DNA of 33,847 nt. Source: Acidobacteriaceae bacterium (GTDB lineage: Bacteria; Acidobacteriota; Terriglobia; Terriglobales; Acidobacteriaceae). A model generated the notes under the pieces. That model searched no databases, was not told the origin of the DNA, and worked only from the letters and a program-made list of their open reading frames with translations. Shown here piece by piece: positions 7,683 to 15,074 of the stretch; the stretch's first letter is position 1, and each line of letters starts with the position of its first letter. Where the stretch lies: positions 1 through 33,847 of the forward strand of contig JASHRF010000066.1 in assembly GCA_030037545.1 (NCBI GenBank). The letters are read 5' to 3'. The translations under genes and the position numbers were made by a program.

Positions 7683-9116
7683 TCATTCGCCCGCAATCGT
7701 CATCCCATCAATCCGCAGAGTGGGCGAGGCCACTGCGCCGCGAAAGACCAGATCGTTGCCGATGGCCGTCACGTTGCGCAGCATCTCGGCTAGGTTGCCT
7801 GCGATGGTCACCTCTTCGACAGCGTGCGTCAGTTCGCCGTTCTCAATCCACAAACCCGCGGCGCCGCGCGAATAATCGCCAGTGACCGTGTTCACGCCGA
7901 AGCCCATCAGCCCCGTGACGTAGAGTCCCGCTTTCACCTCGCCGATGATCTGCTCCGCCGAAGACGCTCCCGGCTCCAGATACAAATTGCCGGCGCCCAC
8001 GCCCGGCGCGCCGGCCAGTCCGCGCGAAGCGTTGTGCGTGGACTTCAGTCCCAGCTTGCGCGCCGTGTAGGTGTTGAGCAGGTAGCTGCGCAGCACGCCG
8101 TTCTCCACCACCACTGTGCGCCGCGAGGGCAGGCCTTCGCCATCAAAAGGAGAAGTGCCGAACCCGCCCGCGCCCGACGGCAGCACCATCAGATTGTCGT
8201 CCACGATGGTGAGCGCGGGAGCGGCAATGGCTTCGGCGAGTTTACCCGCGAGAAACGAAGCGCCCCTCCAGATGGCGTCCCCTGACACGGCATCAAAAAT
8301 CGAGCCCAGCAGCGTGCGCGCCGTCTCCGGCGCAAAAACGATGGGAGCCCTCTGCGTGGGTAGGCGCCGCGCGCCCAGCCGCCGCAACGTGCGGCGCGCA
8401 GCTTCTTCGCCCACCGCTTCGGGCGATTCGAGGAGCGCGAAGGACCGCGCGCTCGACCACCACCCGTCGCGCTGCATCTGTCCGTTGGCGTCCATGGCCA
8501 GTGGCGCGGCGGCCACGCCGGCGTAGCTGCTGCGGTAGCTGTCCACGAATCCACGCGAGTTGGCCAGCGCCTTGCGGCCGGTGGATGCGTCAAAGCTGCC
8601 GCCGTCGGAGTTGGTGATGCGCGCATCGGCGCTGAGCGCCGCTGCCTCCGCGCGCCGCGCCCACTCGATCCGCTCCGGCCCGGGCAGTGAGTACACGTCG
8701 TCGAAGTACAGATGCAGATCGCCGGAAGCACAGCCAAATTCACTGTCTTGGGGCAATCCCGTGAACGGATCCTCCTCCGTCACCCGTGCAAGGGCCAGCG
8801 CGCCTTCCACAAGCTGGCGAATGCCTTCGGCAGTTAAATCGCTGGTGGAGGACGAAGCCGACCGCAGGCCGCCCGAAGCGGAACCACCCGATTTGTCGCT
8901 GCTGGCAAAAAAAACACGCAAGCCCAGCGCCCGCGAGCCCGATTCCTTGAGCCTTTCCACCTCGCCCATGCGCACATTCACGCTGAACTCGTCGCCCTCG
9001 CGGGCCACGGCTTCCGCGTCAGTTGCGCCGGCCTTCATGGCTTGCGCCACCACATCGGCAGCCAGGGATTCGAGATCGAGAGCGGCCTGCGAAGCCTGAG
9101 AAACGGGTTGGGGCAT
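7683..9116 (-). CDS. pmbA: TldD/PmbA family protein, PmbA (TldE) type
   Basis: PmbA/TldE is the partner of the metalloprotease TldD. Together they process peptides such as microcins and the CcdA antitoxin, in the cytoplasm. The 477 residues show family features: AVAREGDEFSVNVRMGEVER near 40-60, SGSRALGLRVF, the central SFDAVSGDAIWRG-like block (SIFDAVSGDAIWRGASFL) and the C-terminal GLMGFGVNTVTGDYSRGAAG with IAGNLAEML. No HExxxH-type TldD zinc motif was seen, consistent with the TldE side. A tldD gene, often adjacent in other genomes, is not in the window. An internal Ser-rich segment (SDKSGGSASGGLRSASSSTS, about 73-92) looks like a flexible insertion. Confidence 0.88.
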   Translation of the reverse strand: MPQPVSQASQAALDLESLAADVVAQAMKAGATDAEAVAREGDEFSVNVRMGEVERLKESGSRALGLRVFFASSDKSGGSASGGLRSASSSTSDLTAEGIRQLVEGALALARVTEEDPFTGLPQDSEFGCASGDLHLYFDDVYSLPGPERIEWARRAEAAALSADARITNSDGGSFDASTGRKALANSRGFVDSYRSSYAGVAAAPLAMDANGQMQRDGWWSSARSFALLESPEAVGEEAARRTLRRLGARRLPTQRAPIVFAPETARTLLGSIFDAVSGDAIWRGASFLAGKLAEAIAAPALTIVDDNLMVLPSGAGGFGTSPFDGEGLPSRRTVVVENGVLRSYLLNTYTARKLGLKSTHNASRGLAGAPGVGAGNLYLEPGASSAEQIIGEVKAGLYVTGLMGFGVNTVTGDYSRGAAGLWIENGELTHAVEEVTIAGNLAEMLRNVTAIGNDLVFRGAVASPTLRIDGMTIAGE

Positions 9117-9275
9117 GGGTCAAAACTATCAAATTTCGTCCCTGCCCGCATTGAAGCGGGCGTCCCGATGCCCGCAGCGTGATTTTCATCCCCTCAAAAC
9201 CACTTCCCGCCGCCCCAAATCTTTTTGCTTGCTCACGCATATTTACAAGCGGAGAACGAATTGAGGTACAAAGCG

Positions 9276-10247
9276 ATGAGACCCTGGAGAATCACAACCG
9301 CACTGCTTGGCGTTGGCCTTCTGTGCGCACCGGCATTTGCCGCCGGGCAGGCTGGTGCTGGAGGGCAGGCGGCCTCTGAGGCGCAAAACTATGGCCAGGC
9401 TGCGCCCCCGGTTGAAAATTATCAGCAATACCAGAACAACGTCATCCCCAACCCCGGCACGGTGAACTACGTGGAAGGCGCCGTTTACCTTGACGGACAG
9501 CCTCTGGGCAGGAACGCCGTAGGCAGCACACAGATGGCCGCTGGCCAGGTGTTGCAAACGCATGAAGGCAAAGCCGAGATCCTGCTCAACCCCGGCATCT
9601 ACCTGCGCGTGAACGACCACAGCACGGTGAAGATGATTTCGCCTTATATAACTCCGACGCAAATCGCCATCCTGAGGGGCCAGGCCAGCGTGGAGGTCGA
9701 TCAACTGCTGAAACAAAACGTGGTTCAGATTCTTGATCACGGCGTCACCACGCAGCTGGTCAAGGCCGGCTATTACGAATTCAATGCCAACGACGGCCGC
9801 GCCATGGTCTTCAAGGGCCAGGCTGAAGTGGAATACGCTCCCGGCAAATGGGCCGAAATCAAGGGCGACCATGAGATGACGCTGCAGCAGGGTGTCAAAG
9901 AAAATGAGGCAAAGTTCCGGCCCGATCCCCGGGAAGACCTGCTCATGCAGTGGAGCAAGCTGCGCTCCCAGTACCTGGCCGAAGCCAACGAGCAGATGGC
10001 GCCTGAGTTCTACGGCCCCGGTTTCTATCCCGGCTGGTACTGGGACCCGTGGATGTGGGATTACACCTTTATCGGCGCCGGCCCGTTTTATAGCCCGTTT
10101 GGCTGGGGATTCTATCCGCTCGGCTGGGACGGCTGGGGTGGCTTTTATGGCGGCTTCTACGGTCGCGGCTTCGGTGGTCTTCACGGCGGGTTCGGCGGCT
10201 TCCATGGCGGCATAGGCGGCGGCTTCCATGGCGGCGGACGCGGCTAA
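9276..10247 (+). CDS. Secreted FecR-domain protein with Trp/Gly-rich tail
   Basis: Encodes 323 residues. The start is set at ATG 9276 because GAGG lies 9 nt upstream and the signal peptide (RPWRITTALLGVGLLCAPAFA) then begins at residue 1; an in-frame ATG at 9225 would bury it. Residues about 60-215 form a FecR-like beta fold (NYVEGAVYLDGQPLG, AEILLNPGIYLRV, GQASVEVDQ, GQAEVEYAPGKWAEIKGDHE). From 245 the chain becomes very rich in Trp, Tyr, Phe and Gly (GFYPGWYWDPWMWDYTF), ending in GGF/HGG repeats. In other bacteria FecR domains are the periplasmic half of a sigma/anti-sigma relay; this protein has no obvious transmembrane segment after the signal. It is divergent from pmbA. Function unknown; likely periplasmic or surface exposed. 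Confidence 0.75.
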   Translation: MRPWRITTALLGVGLLCAPAFAAGQAGAGGQAASEAQNYGQAAPPVENYQQYQNNVIPNPGTVNYVEGAVYLDGQPLGRNAVGSTQMAAGQVLQTHEGKAEILLNPGIYLRVNDHSTVKMISPYITPTQIAILRGQASVEVDQLLKQNVVQILDHGVTTQLVKAGYYEFNANDGRAMVFKGQAEVEYAPGKWAEIKGDHEMTLQQGVKENEAKFRPDPREDLLMQWSKLRSQYLAEANEQMAPEFYGPGFYPGWYWDPWMWDYTFIGAGPFYSPFGWGFYPLGWDGWGGFYGGFYGRGFGGLHGGFGGFHGGIGGGFHGGGRG

Positions 10248-10370
10248 ATGGCCTACCCGGCGCTGGCCGCTCTCCGGAAAGTGGCAGCCGGAGCGCGACG
10301 CCACGCCAGGGAGCTTCTCAGGGCATTGAAGTATGCCTCGTTCAGGAATAAAATCCCCGAACCAGTTCCT

Positions 10371-12995
10371 TCATTCGCAGCGCAAGGAGTTGGCGGGGTC
10401 GGTGCGCATGGCCCGGCGCGCCGGAAGATAACAGGCGGCCAAAGCGACCAGCAATAATACAGCGGAGACGCAGGACAGGGTGAGCGGATCGGTCTGGCTC
10501 ACGCCGTACAGCAGATGAGAGAAACTCGGCAGCAGGCGCACCAGCGCAATCGCGGCCAAAATGCCGACTCCCAATCCCACACCGGCCATGCCAATTCCCT
10601 GGCCGACAATCATGCGAAAGATCCCACTCCTGTCTGCGCCCAGAGCCATTCGGATGCCGATCTCCTGCGTGCGCCGCATGACCGAGTAGGTAACCACTCC
10701 ATAGATGCCGACCGAGGACAGCAGCAATGCCAGCGCGGCGAAAACGCCGAGCAGAAGGATGGGAAGGTTCCGCGAGTCCATCGACTCCGAAATCACGTCG
10801 TTGATCGTCTCGATGTCGTAGACAGGTTGATCGGGCGCAGACTCGTAGACGACGCTGCGGATGGCAGGCATCAGATTTGCAGCCGGAAGAGGCGTGCGAA
10901 CGATGAGTGTGAGATTGCGGAAGAAGCCGGTGACTATCGCATCCGGCAGTTGGTACACAGGGATGTAGATCTGGCACGGATTGTAGGTGCCGGGATCGTC
11001 CAGTCCCCAATTGCGCACATGTCCTACCACGCCGACGATTCTGGCCGCTCCCCAATGCGCGACCGTAAGTGTTCGTCCCACCGGATCTTGACCGGGGAAG
11101 AAGGTATGCGCGAGCACGCTGTCGATGACCACGACCTTGCCGGAGTCGATCTGATCGTCGGGCGTGAAGAACCTGCCCCGCAACAGGGGAATCCCCATCA
11201 CCTTCAGATAGTCGGGGCCAGTCCAGAAGTAGAGCGCGTGAGGCGCTTCCTGAAGGGACGCCGGCTGCGGGCCGATCCAGAAAGGCCCACCATTGTCGGC
11301 GCCGGAGAGCGGAACGATATTGGTGAGATCGGCGGCTTCCACTCCAGGCACCTGGCGAAGGCGCATAAGCATCTGTTGATAGGCGGCGCGGGTTCGAGCC
11401 GGAGTGCTCGTGAAATTAGGCGATAAACCAACCTGGAACGAAATCACGTGCCGTGTATCGAAGCCGGGATTTACCTGCCAGAGTTTGTGGATGCTGCGCA
11501 GGAGCAGCCCCGCGCCCGCCATCAGCACCAGAGTCAGCGCGAATTGCACCACCACCAGACGGCTGAGAAGGCTATTCCGGCCGCTTGTGGTTCCCCTCGA
11601 TCCCTTTTGCAACGCGCCACGCACATCGGGCCTGGCCCATTGCATTGCCGGCGCGAGGCCGAAGAGAATGCCCACGGCAATGGAAGCAGCTACTGTGAAC
11701 ACGAGAACCGGGAGGTGAAGGCCGATGTTTTCGGAACGCGGCAGAGTGTGCGGCAACGCCGCCAGTAGAACGCGCAGGCCGGCGGCGGCGAGCGCAACGC
11801 CCAACGCTCCGCCCGCGAGCGACAGAACGATGCTTTCGGTGAGCAACTGCCTCACCATTCGTCCGCGGCTGGCGCCCAGCGCCGCACGGATGCCAAATTC
11901 GCGGGCACGCGCCGTAGAGCGCGCCAACAGCAAGTTGGCAAGATTGGCGCAGGCGATCAGGAGCACCAGGCCGACAGCCCCAAACAGCAGCAGGATCGTT
12001 CCCTTCACGTCGCCGACAATTTCCTGCATCAACGAAGTCACCGTAACGCCGATGCCGCGATTGGCATCGGGGTACTCGTGGTCGAGATTCTGCTGAATCG
12101 CATTCATCTCGGCCTCGGCCTGAGCCATGGTCACACCCGCTTTGAGGCGTGCGGATACCGCTACTGCATCCACGGAACGATCGTCATAGATAGCGGGCAT
12201 GTTGGGGCGCATAGGCGTGATGACATCCGCGTTCTCAATGAAGTGGAAGCCGGCCGGCAGAACGCCGATCACGGTAAAGCTCTTGCCGTCCAAAACCACG
12301 GAGCGTCCGGCTACGCGCGGATCTGACGCAAAAACTTCTCTCCACAGCCGGTCACTGATCAGCACATTCAGCGGACCATTCGCGTGGTCCTCCGACGAAG
12401 TGAAATCGTGGCCAATAGCCGGCCTCGCGCCCAGGGCACTCAAAAAGCCGGAGGATGCCCGGATGCCCATAAGGTGCTCGGCTTGTCCGGGAGAAGTGAG
12501 ATCGAAATTGTGAAATGTCAGCGCGGCCATGGCATCGAACGACCGCGAGGTGCGAGCCCAGTCCTCGAAGTTCGGATAGGATACTCTGAGCTGCGGAGCC
12601 CCCGGGCGCTTCTCCCAGAGGAACACGAGGCGATTGGGGTGCGGGAACGGCAGGGGCGCCAGAAGCACCCCTTGCACGACGCTGAACATGGCGGTGTTGG
12701 CTCCGATGCCGAGTGCCAGAGTAATGAGACATACGGCTGCAAAGCCGGGCGATATCCAGAGCTGTCGCAATGCGTACCGGAGGTCGTGTGACAAACGTTC
12801 GAGCGGCGCCCATCGCCAGGTTTCATGCGCCTGATCTTTGCTCAGCGCCGCATTGCCGAAGGCGCGACGGGCGGCATAATGAGCCTCATCCGCTGACAGG
12901 CCGCGCGCGCGTTGCTCCGCCGCTCCCAATTCGAGGTCGGAACGCAGCTCCCGCTCCAGGTCAGCGTGCCGTTTTCCACCCCGCCACCATCGCAT
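10371..12995 (-). CDS. ABC transporter permease of the ADOP (duplicated FtsX/MacB) family
   Basis: Inner-membrane protein of 874 residues. It has an N-terminal amphipathic prefix (RELRSDLELGAAEQRARGLS, about 16-35), a first transmembrane helix (about 84-106), a MacB-type periplasmic core, an FtsX block of three helices (about 330-450, including LIACANLANLLLARSTARAR and EFGIRAALGASRGRM), then the whole architecture again. The second half contains VVTYSVMRRTQEIGIRMALG and ends RRAMRTDPANSLRCE, typical of ADOP permeases. These are abundant in acidobacteria, where they usually occur without their own ATPase and beside a PadR gene. No ATPase or PadR is adjacent here. GAGGAGC is well placed before the ATG. 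The transported substrate is unknown. Confidence 0.92.
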   Translation of the reverse strand: MRWWRGGKRHADLERELRSDLELGAAEQRARGLSADEAHYAARRAFGNAALSKDQAHETWRWAPLERLSHDLRYALRQLWISPGFAAVCLITLALGIGANTAMFSVVQGVLLAPLPFPHPNRLVFLWEKRPGAPQLRVSYPNFEDWARTSRSFDAMAALTFHNFDLTSPGQAEHLMGIRASSGFLSALGARPAIGHDFTSSEDHANGPLNVLISDRLWREVFASDPRVAGRSVVLDGKSFTVIGVLPAGFHFIENADVITPMRPNMPAIYDDRSVDAVAVSARLKAGVTMAQAEAEMNAIQQNLDHEYPDANRGIGVTVTSLMQEIVGDVKGTILLLFGAVGLVLLIACANLANLLLARSTARAREFGIRAALGASRGRMVRQLLTESIVLSLAGGALGVALAAAGLRVLLAALPHTLPRSENIGLHLPVLVFTVAASIAVGILFGLAPAMQWARPDVRGALQKGSRGTTSGRNSLLSRLVVVQFALTLVLMAGAGLLLRSIHKLWQVNPGFDTRHVISFQVGLSPNFTSTPARTRAAYQQMLMRLRQVPGVEAADLTNIVPLSGADNGGPFWIGPQPASLQEAPHALYFWTGPDYLKVMGIPLLRGRFFTPDDQIDSGKVVVIDSVLAHTFFPGQDPVGRTLTVAHWGAARIVGVVGHVRNWGLDDPGTYNPCQIYIPVYQLPDAIVTGFFRNLTLIVRTPLPAANLMPAIRSVVYESAPDQPVYDIETINDVISESMDSRNLPILLLGVFAALALLLSSVGIYGVVTYSVMRRTQEIGIRMALGADRSGIFRMIVGQGIGMAGVGLGVGILAAIALVRLLPSFSHLLYGVSQTDPLTLSCVSAVLLLVALAACYLPARRAMRTDPANSLRCE

Positions 12996-13125
12996 CTCAG
13001 CGCTCCTCGGCCGCAGGCCACATCAAAAGAAGTCCGTTCCGTTTTGCCATAGAAGCTGTTCGACTCTCAATCGACACCAATGGTAGAGATTCGACCGTCG
13101 GCTGTCAATAAGGTGAGCGGCAATG

Positions 13126-13625
13126 TCATGGGGGTGGGCGAAATCCGGCGATGAGGATGTCGACCAGCCTCCGGGCGCTTCGCTGCCAGTCGGGGCCGGA
13201 GGCCACATGGGAGACACCGATCAGCGCTCGCAGCAGGTCGAATGGGTCGAGATCTCTCCGTATGTCGCCGCTCCTGATCGCGCGGTTCGTCAGTGCGCGC
13301 ATCGCTGCCTGAATCTGGGCGGTAGGAAGCTTCTAACGCCTTCGAGCGGCCTGCGACCAGAGTGTTCAGTGCTGGGGCGATGATCTGCTTGGCCGCGATG
13401 TAATCGACAAACAGCAACATCCAGGCTCGCAGCGCCTCAACCGGAGGCATCGTTTCTGTAAACCTGCGCTCTGCCGCGGCCAGCTTCTCCACTTCACTTC
13501 GATAAACCGCTTCGATCAGAGTGTCGCGAGTGGGAAAGTGACGATACAGAGTTCCGGCACGGCCACGGGACAGACCTTGGGCCCGGCGGCCTCCTTTGTA
13601 TCGCAAGGGCACTTGCCGCTGCGGT
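13126..13625 (-). pseudogene. Frameshifted TetR-family transcriptional regulator
   Basis: The recognition-helix end and core are clear: GTLYRHFPTRDTLIEAVYRS, then VEKLAAAERRFTETMPPVEA, ALRAWMLLFVDYIAAKQIIA and ALNTLVAGRSKALEAS. At about 13325 the frame is lost. In the next frame the family sequence resumes as QIQAAMRALTNRAIRSGDIR, DPFDLLRALIGVSHVASGPD and ARRLVDILIAGF, stopping at 13126-13128. The helix-turn-helix upstream of GTLYRHF is also disrupted or truncated and no proper N-terminal helix is seen. A functional copy would probably have controlled a nearby gene such as the ADOP permease downstream on the same strand. Confidence 0.7.
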
Positions 13626-13729
13626 CCAAGTGAATCATAGGCCGCGCCGTAAATCACTGAATAAAAATAATATTTTTGCCTCCATTCGGCCTTGGGCTCA
13701 CAATGCTCAGGAAAGCAATCTCATTTTTA

Positions 13730-13764
13730 TTCATAAAAATCACAAAATTGTGTATTCTGTGATT
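13730..13764 (+). promoter_or_regulatory. Promoter and dyad upstream of the serine-synthesis genes
   Basis: In a strongly AT-rich stretch of otherwise GC-rich DNA, TTCATA (13730-13735) and TATTCT (13753-13758) lie 17 bp apart, a fair sigma-70-type promoter. AATCACA (13738-13744) and TGTGATT (13758-13764) form a perfect 7-bp dyad with a 13-bp centre overlapping the -10. CACAA/TTGTG is nested inside (13741-13752). TTTTTATTCATAAAAA (13724-13739) is another inverted repeat. Together these suggest an operator. The start codon is about 100 bp downstream. Confidence 0.5.
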
Positions 13765-13864
13765 TCCAGGCACCATGAACCGGCGTGTCTCCATCTTCAG
13801 CTCGGCCGGTTCGAAACTTCAGCCGGTTCGGCTCCGAGTCGCAACCTTCCAACGAGGGCAAGCC

Positions 13865-15061
13865 ATGATCCGCAAGACCCGTCTTTATACTCCCGGTCCC
13901 ACCCCGCTGCTGCCGGCCGCGCAGTTCGCCATGGCCGCGGCAGACATCCACCACCGCACCCCCGAGTTCCGCGCCCTGTATCAGAAGGTTCTGGCCCAGT
14001 TGAAGGTCTTTGTCGGCACTCGGAACGATGTGCTGCTGCTGGCCTGTTCCGGCACCGGCGCCATGGAAGCTTCGGTGAGCAACCTGACCTCGCCCGGCGA
14101 CCGGGTGCTGGTGCTCACCGCCGGCAAATTCGGCGAGCGCTGGGTGAGCCTGGTAAAGGCTTTCGGCTGCGAGGCGGACGTGGTCTCAGCGCCCTACGGT
14201 GAGACCTTCGACGTTGACGAAGTGCAAAAGGCCCTCAAGCCGGAGCACAAGGCTCTGTACATGCAGGCCACCGAAACCTCGACCACGGTTCGTCATGACG
14301 TTGAAGCTGTCGCAAGGCTGCTCCATGCCATGGCGCCCGACACTCTGCTGGTCGTTGACGGCATCACCGGCCTGGGCACCACGCACCTCGACGTCGACGG
14401 TTGGGGTATCGATATTCTGATCGGCGGCTCGCAGAAAGCGGTCATGATTCCGCCTGGCCTCGCCTATTTAAGCGTGAGCGAGCGCGCCTGGGCGGCAATG
14501 GAGAAATCCACCAATCCGCGCTTTTACTTTGATCTGCGCAAGGAGCGCAAGAACGCCGTCAAGGGCGAGAGCGCATACACGCCGGCAGTAGCGTTGGTGG
14601 CCGGGCTGGGCGCGGCGCTCGACTACATTGCCGCGCAGGCGGGCGGCGATCTCGAGAACGGCCGCATCGCGCTTATCGACAATGCCGAAGTGAATGCGGC
14701 AGCCGCGCGCGCCGGTCTGCAGGCGCTCGGCTTCACGCTCTTTGCGCCCACGGCGCCGGCTGCCGCGGCCACTGCTGTTGCCGTGCCTGAAGGCATGAAT
14801 TCCGGCGAAGTCGTCAAGGCGCTCAAGTCGCGTTTTGCGCTGGTCACCGCCAACGGCCAGGGCGAGATGCAGGGTAAGATCTTCCGCGTCGCGCATCTGG
14901 GCTTTTTCGATTACCTCGACACCGTGGCGCTCATCGGGGCCATGGAACACATCGCCAAAGACACGCTGGGACTCAAGGTGGAGTACGGCCAGGGCGTAGC
15001 GGCGGCGCAGAGGGTGTACGCGAAAGCAGCCTCCAGTCAGGAGCTGGAAGCTAGCCGCTAG
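13865..15061 (+). CDS. Class V PLP aminotransferase, probable phosphoserine (serine/alanine-glyoxylate type) aminotransferase
   Basis: Encodes 398 residues from ATG 13865, with GAGG 7 nt upstream; an in-frame ATG at 13775 precedes family homology and lies close to the promoter. Fold type I, class V: the N-terminal YTPGPTPL loop (8-15), HHRTPEF (29-35), SGTGAMEAS (62-70), VVDGITGLG with the PLP-pyridine Asp at about 165, and GGSQKAVMIPPG with the Schiff-base Lys at 191. Members of this group catalyse transamination of serine, alanine, glyoxylate or, in many bacteria lacking classical SerC, 3-phosphohydroxypyruvate. It lies 13 bp upstream of a serA gene, which favours the phosphoserine role (inference). 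Cotranscription is likely. Confidence 0.88.
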   Translation: MIRKTRLYTPGPTPLLPAAQFAMAAADIHHRTPEFRALYQKVLAQLKVFVGTRNDVLLLACSGTGAMEASVSNLTSPGDRVLVLTAGKFGERWVSLVKAFGCEADVVSAPYGETFDVDEVQKALKPEHKALYMQATETSTTVRHDVEAVARLLHAMAPDTLLVVDGITGLGTTHLDVDGWGIDILIGGSQKAVMIPPGLAYLSVSERAWAAMEKSTNPRFYFDLRKERKNAVKGESAYTPAVALVAGLGAALDYIAAQAGGDLENGRIALIDNAEVNAAAARAGLQALGFTLFAPTAPAAAATAVAVPEGMNSGEVVKALKSRFALVTANGQGEMQGKIFRVAHLGFFDYLDTVALIGAMEHIAKDTLGLKVEYGQGVAAAQRVYAKAASSQELEASR

Positions 15062-15074
15062 GAGCTGTCTCTCA

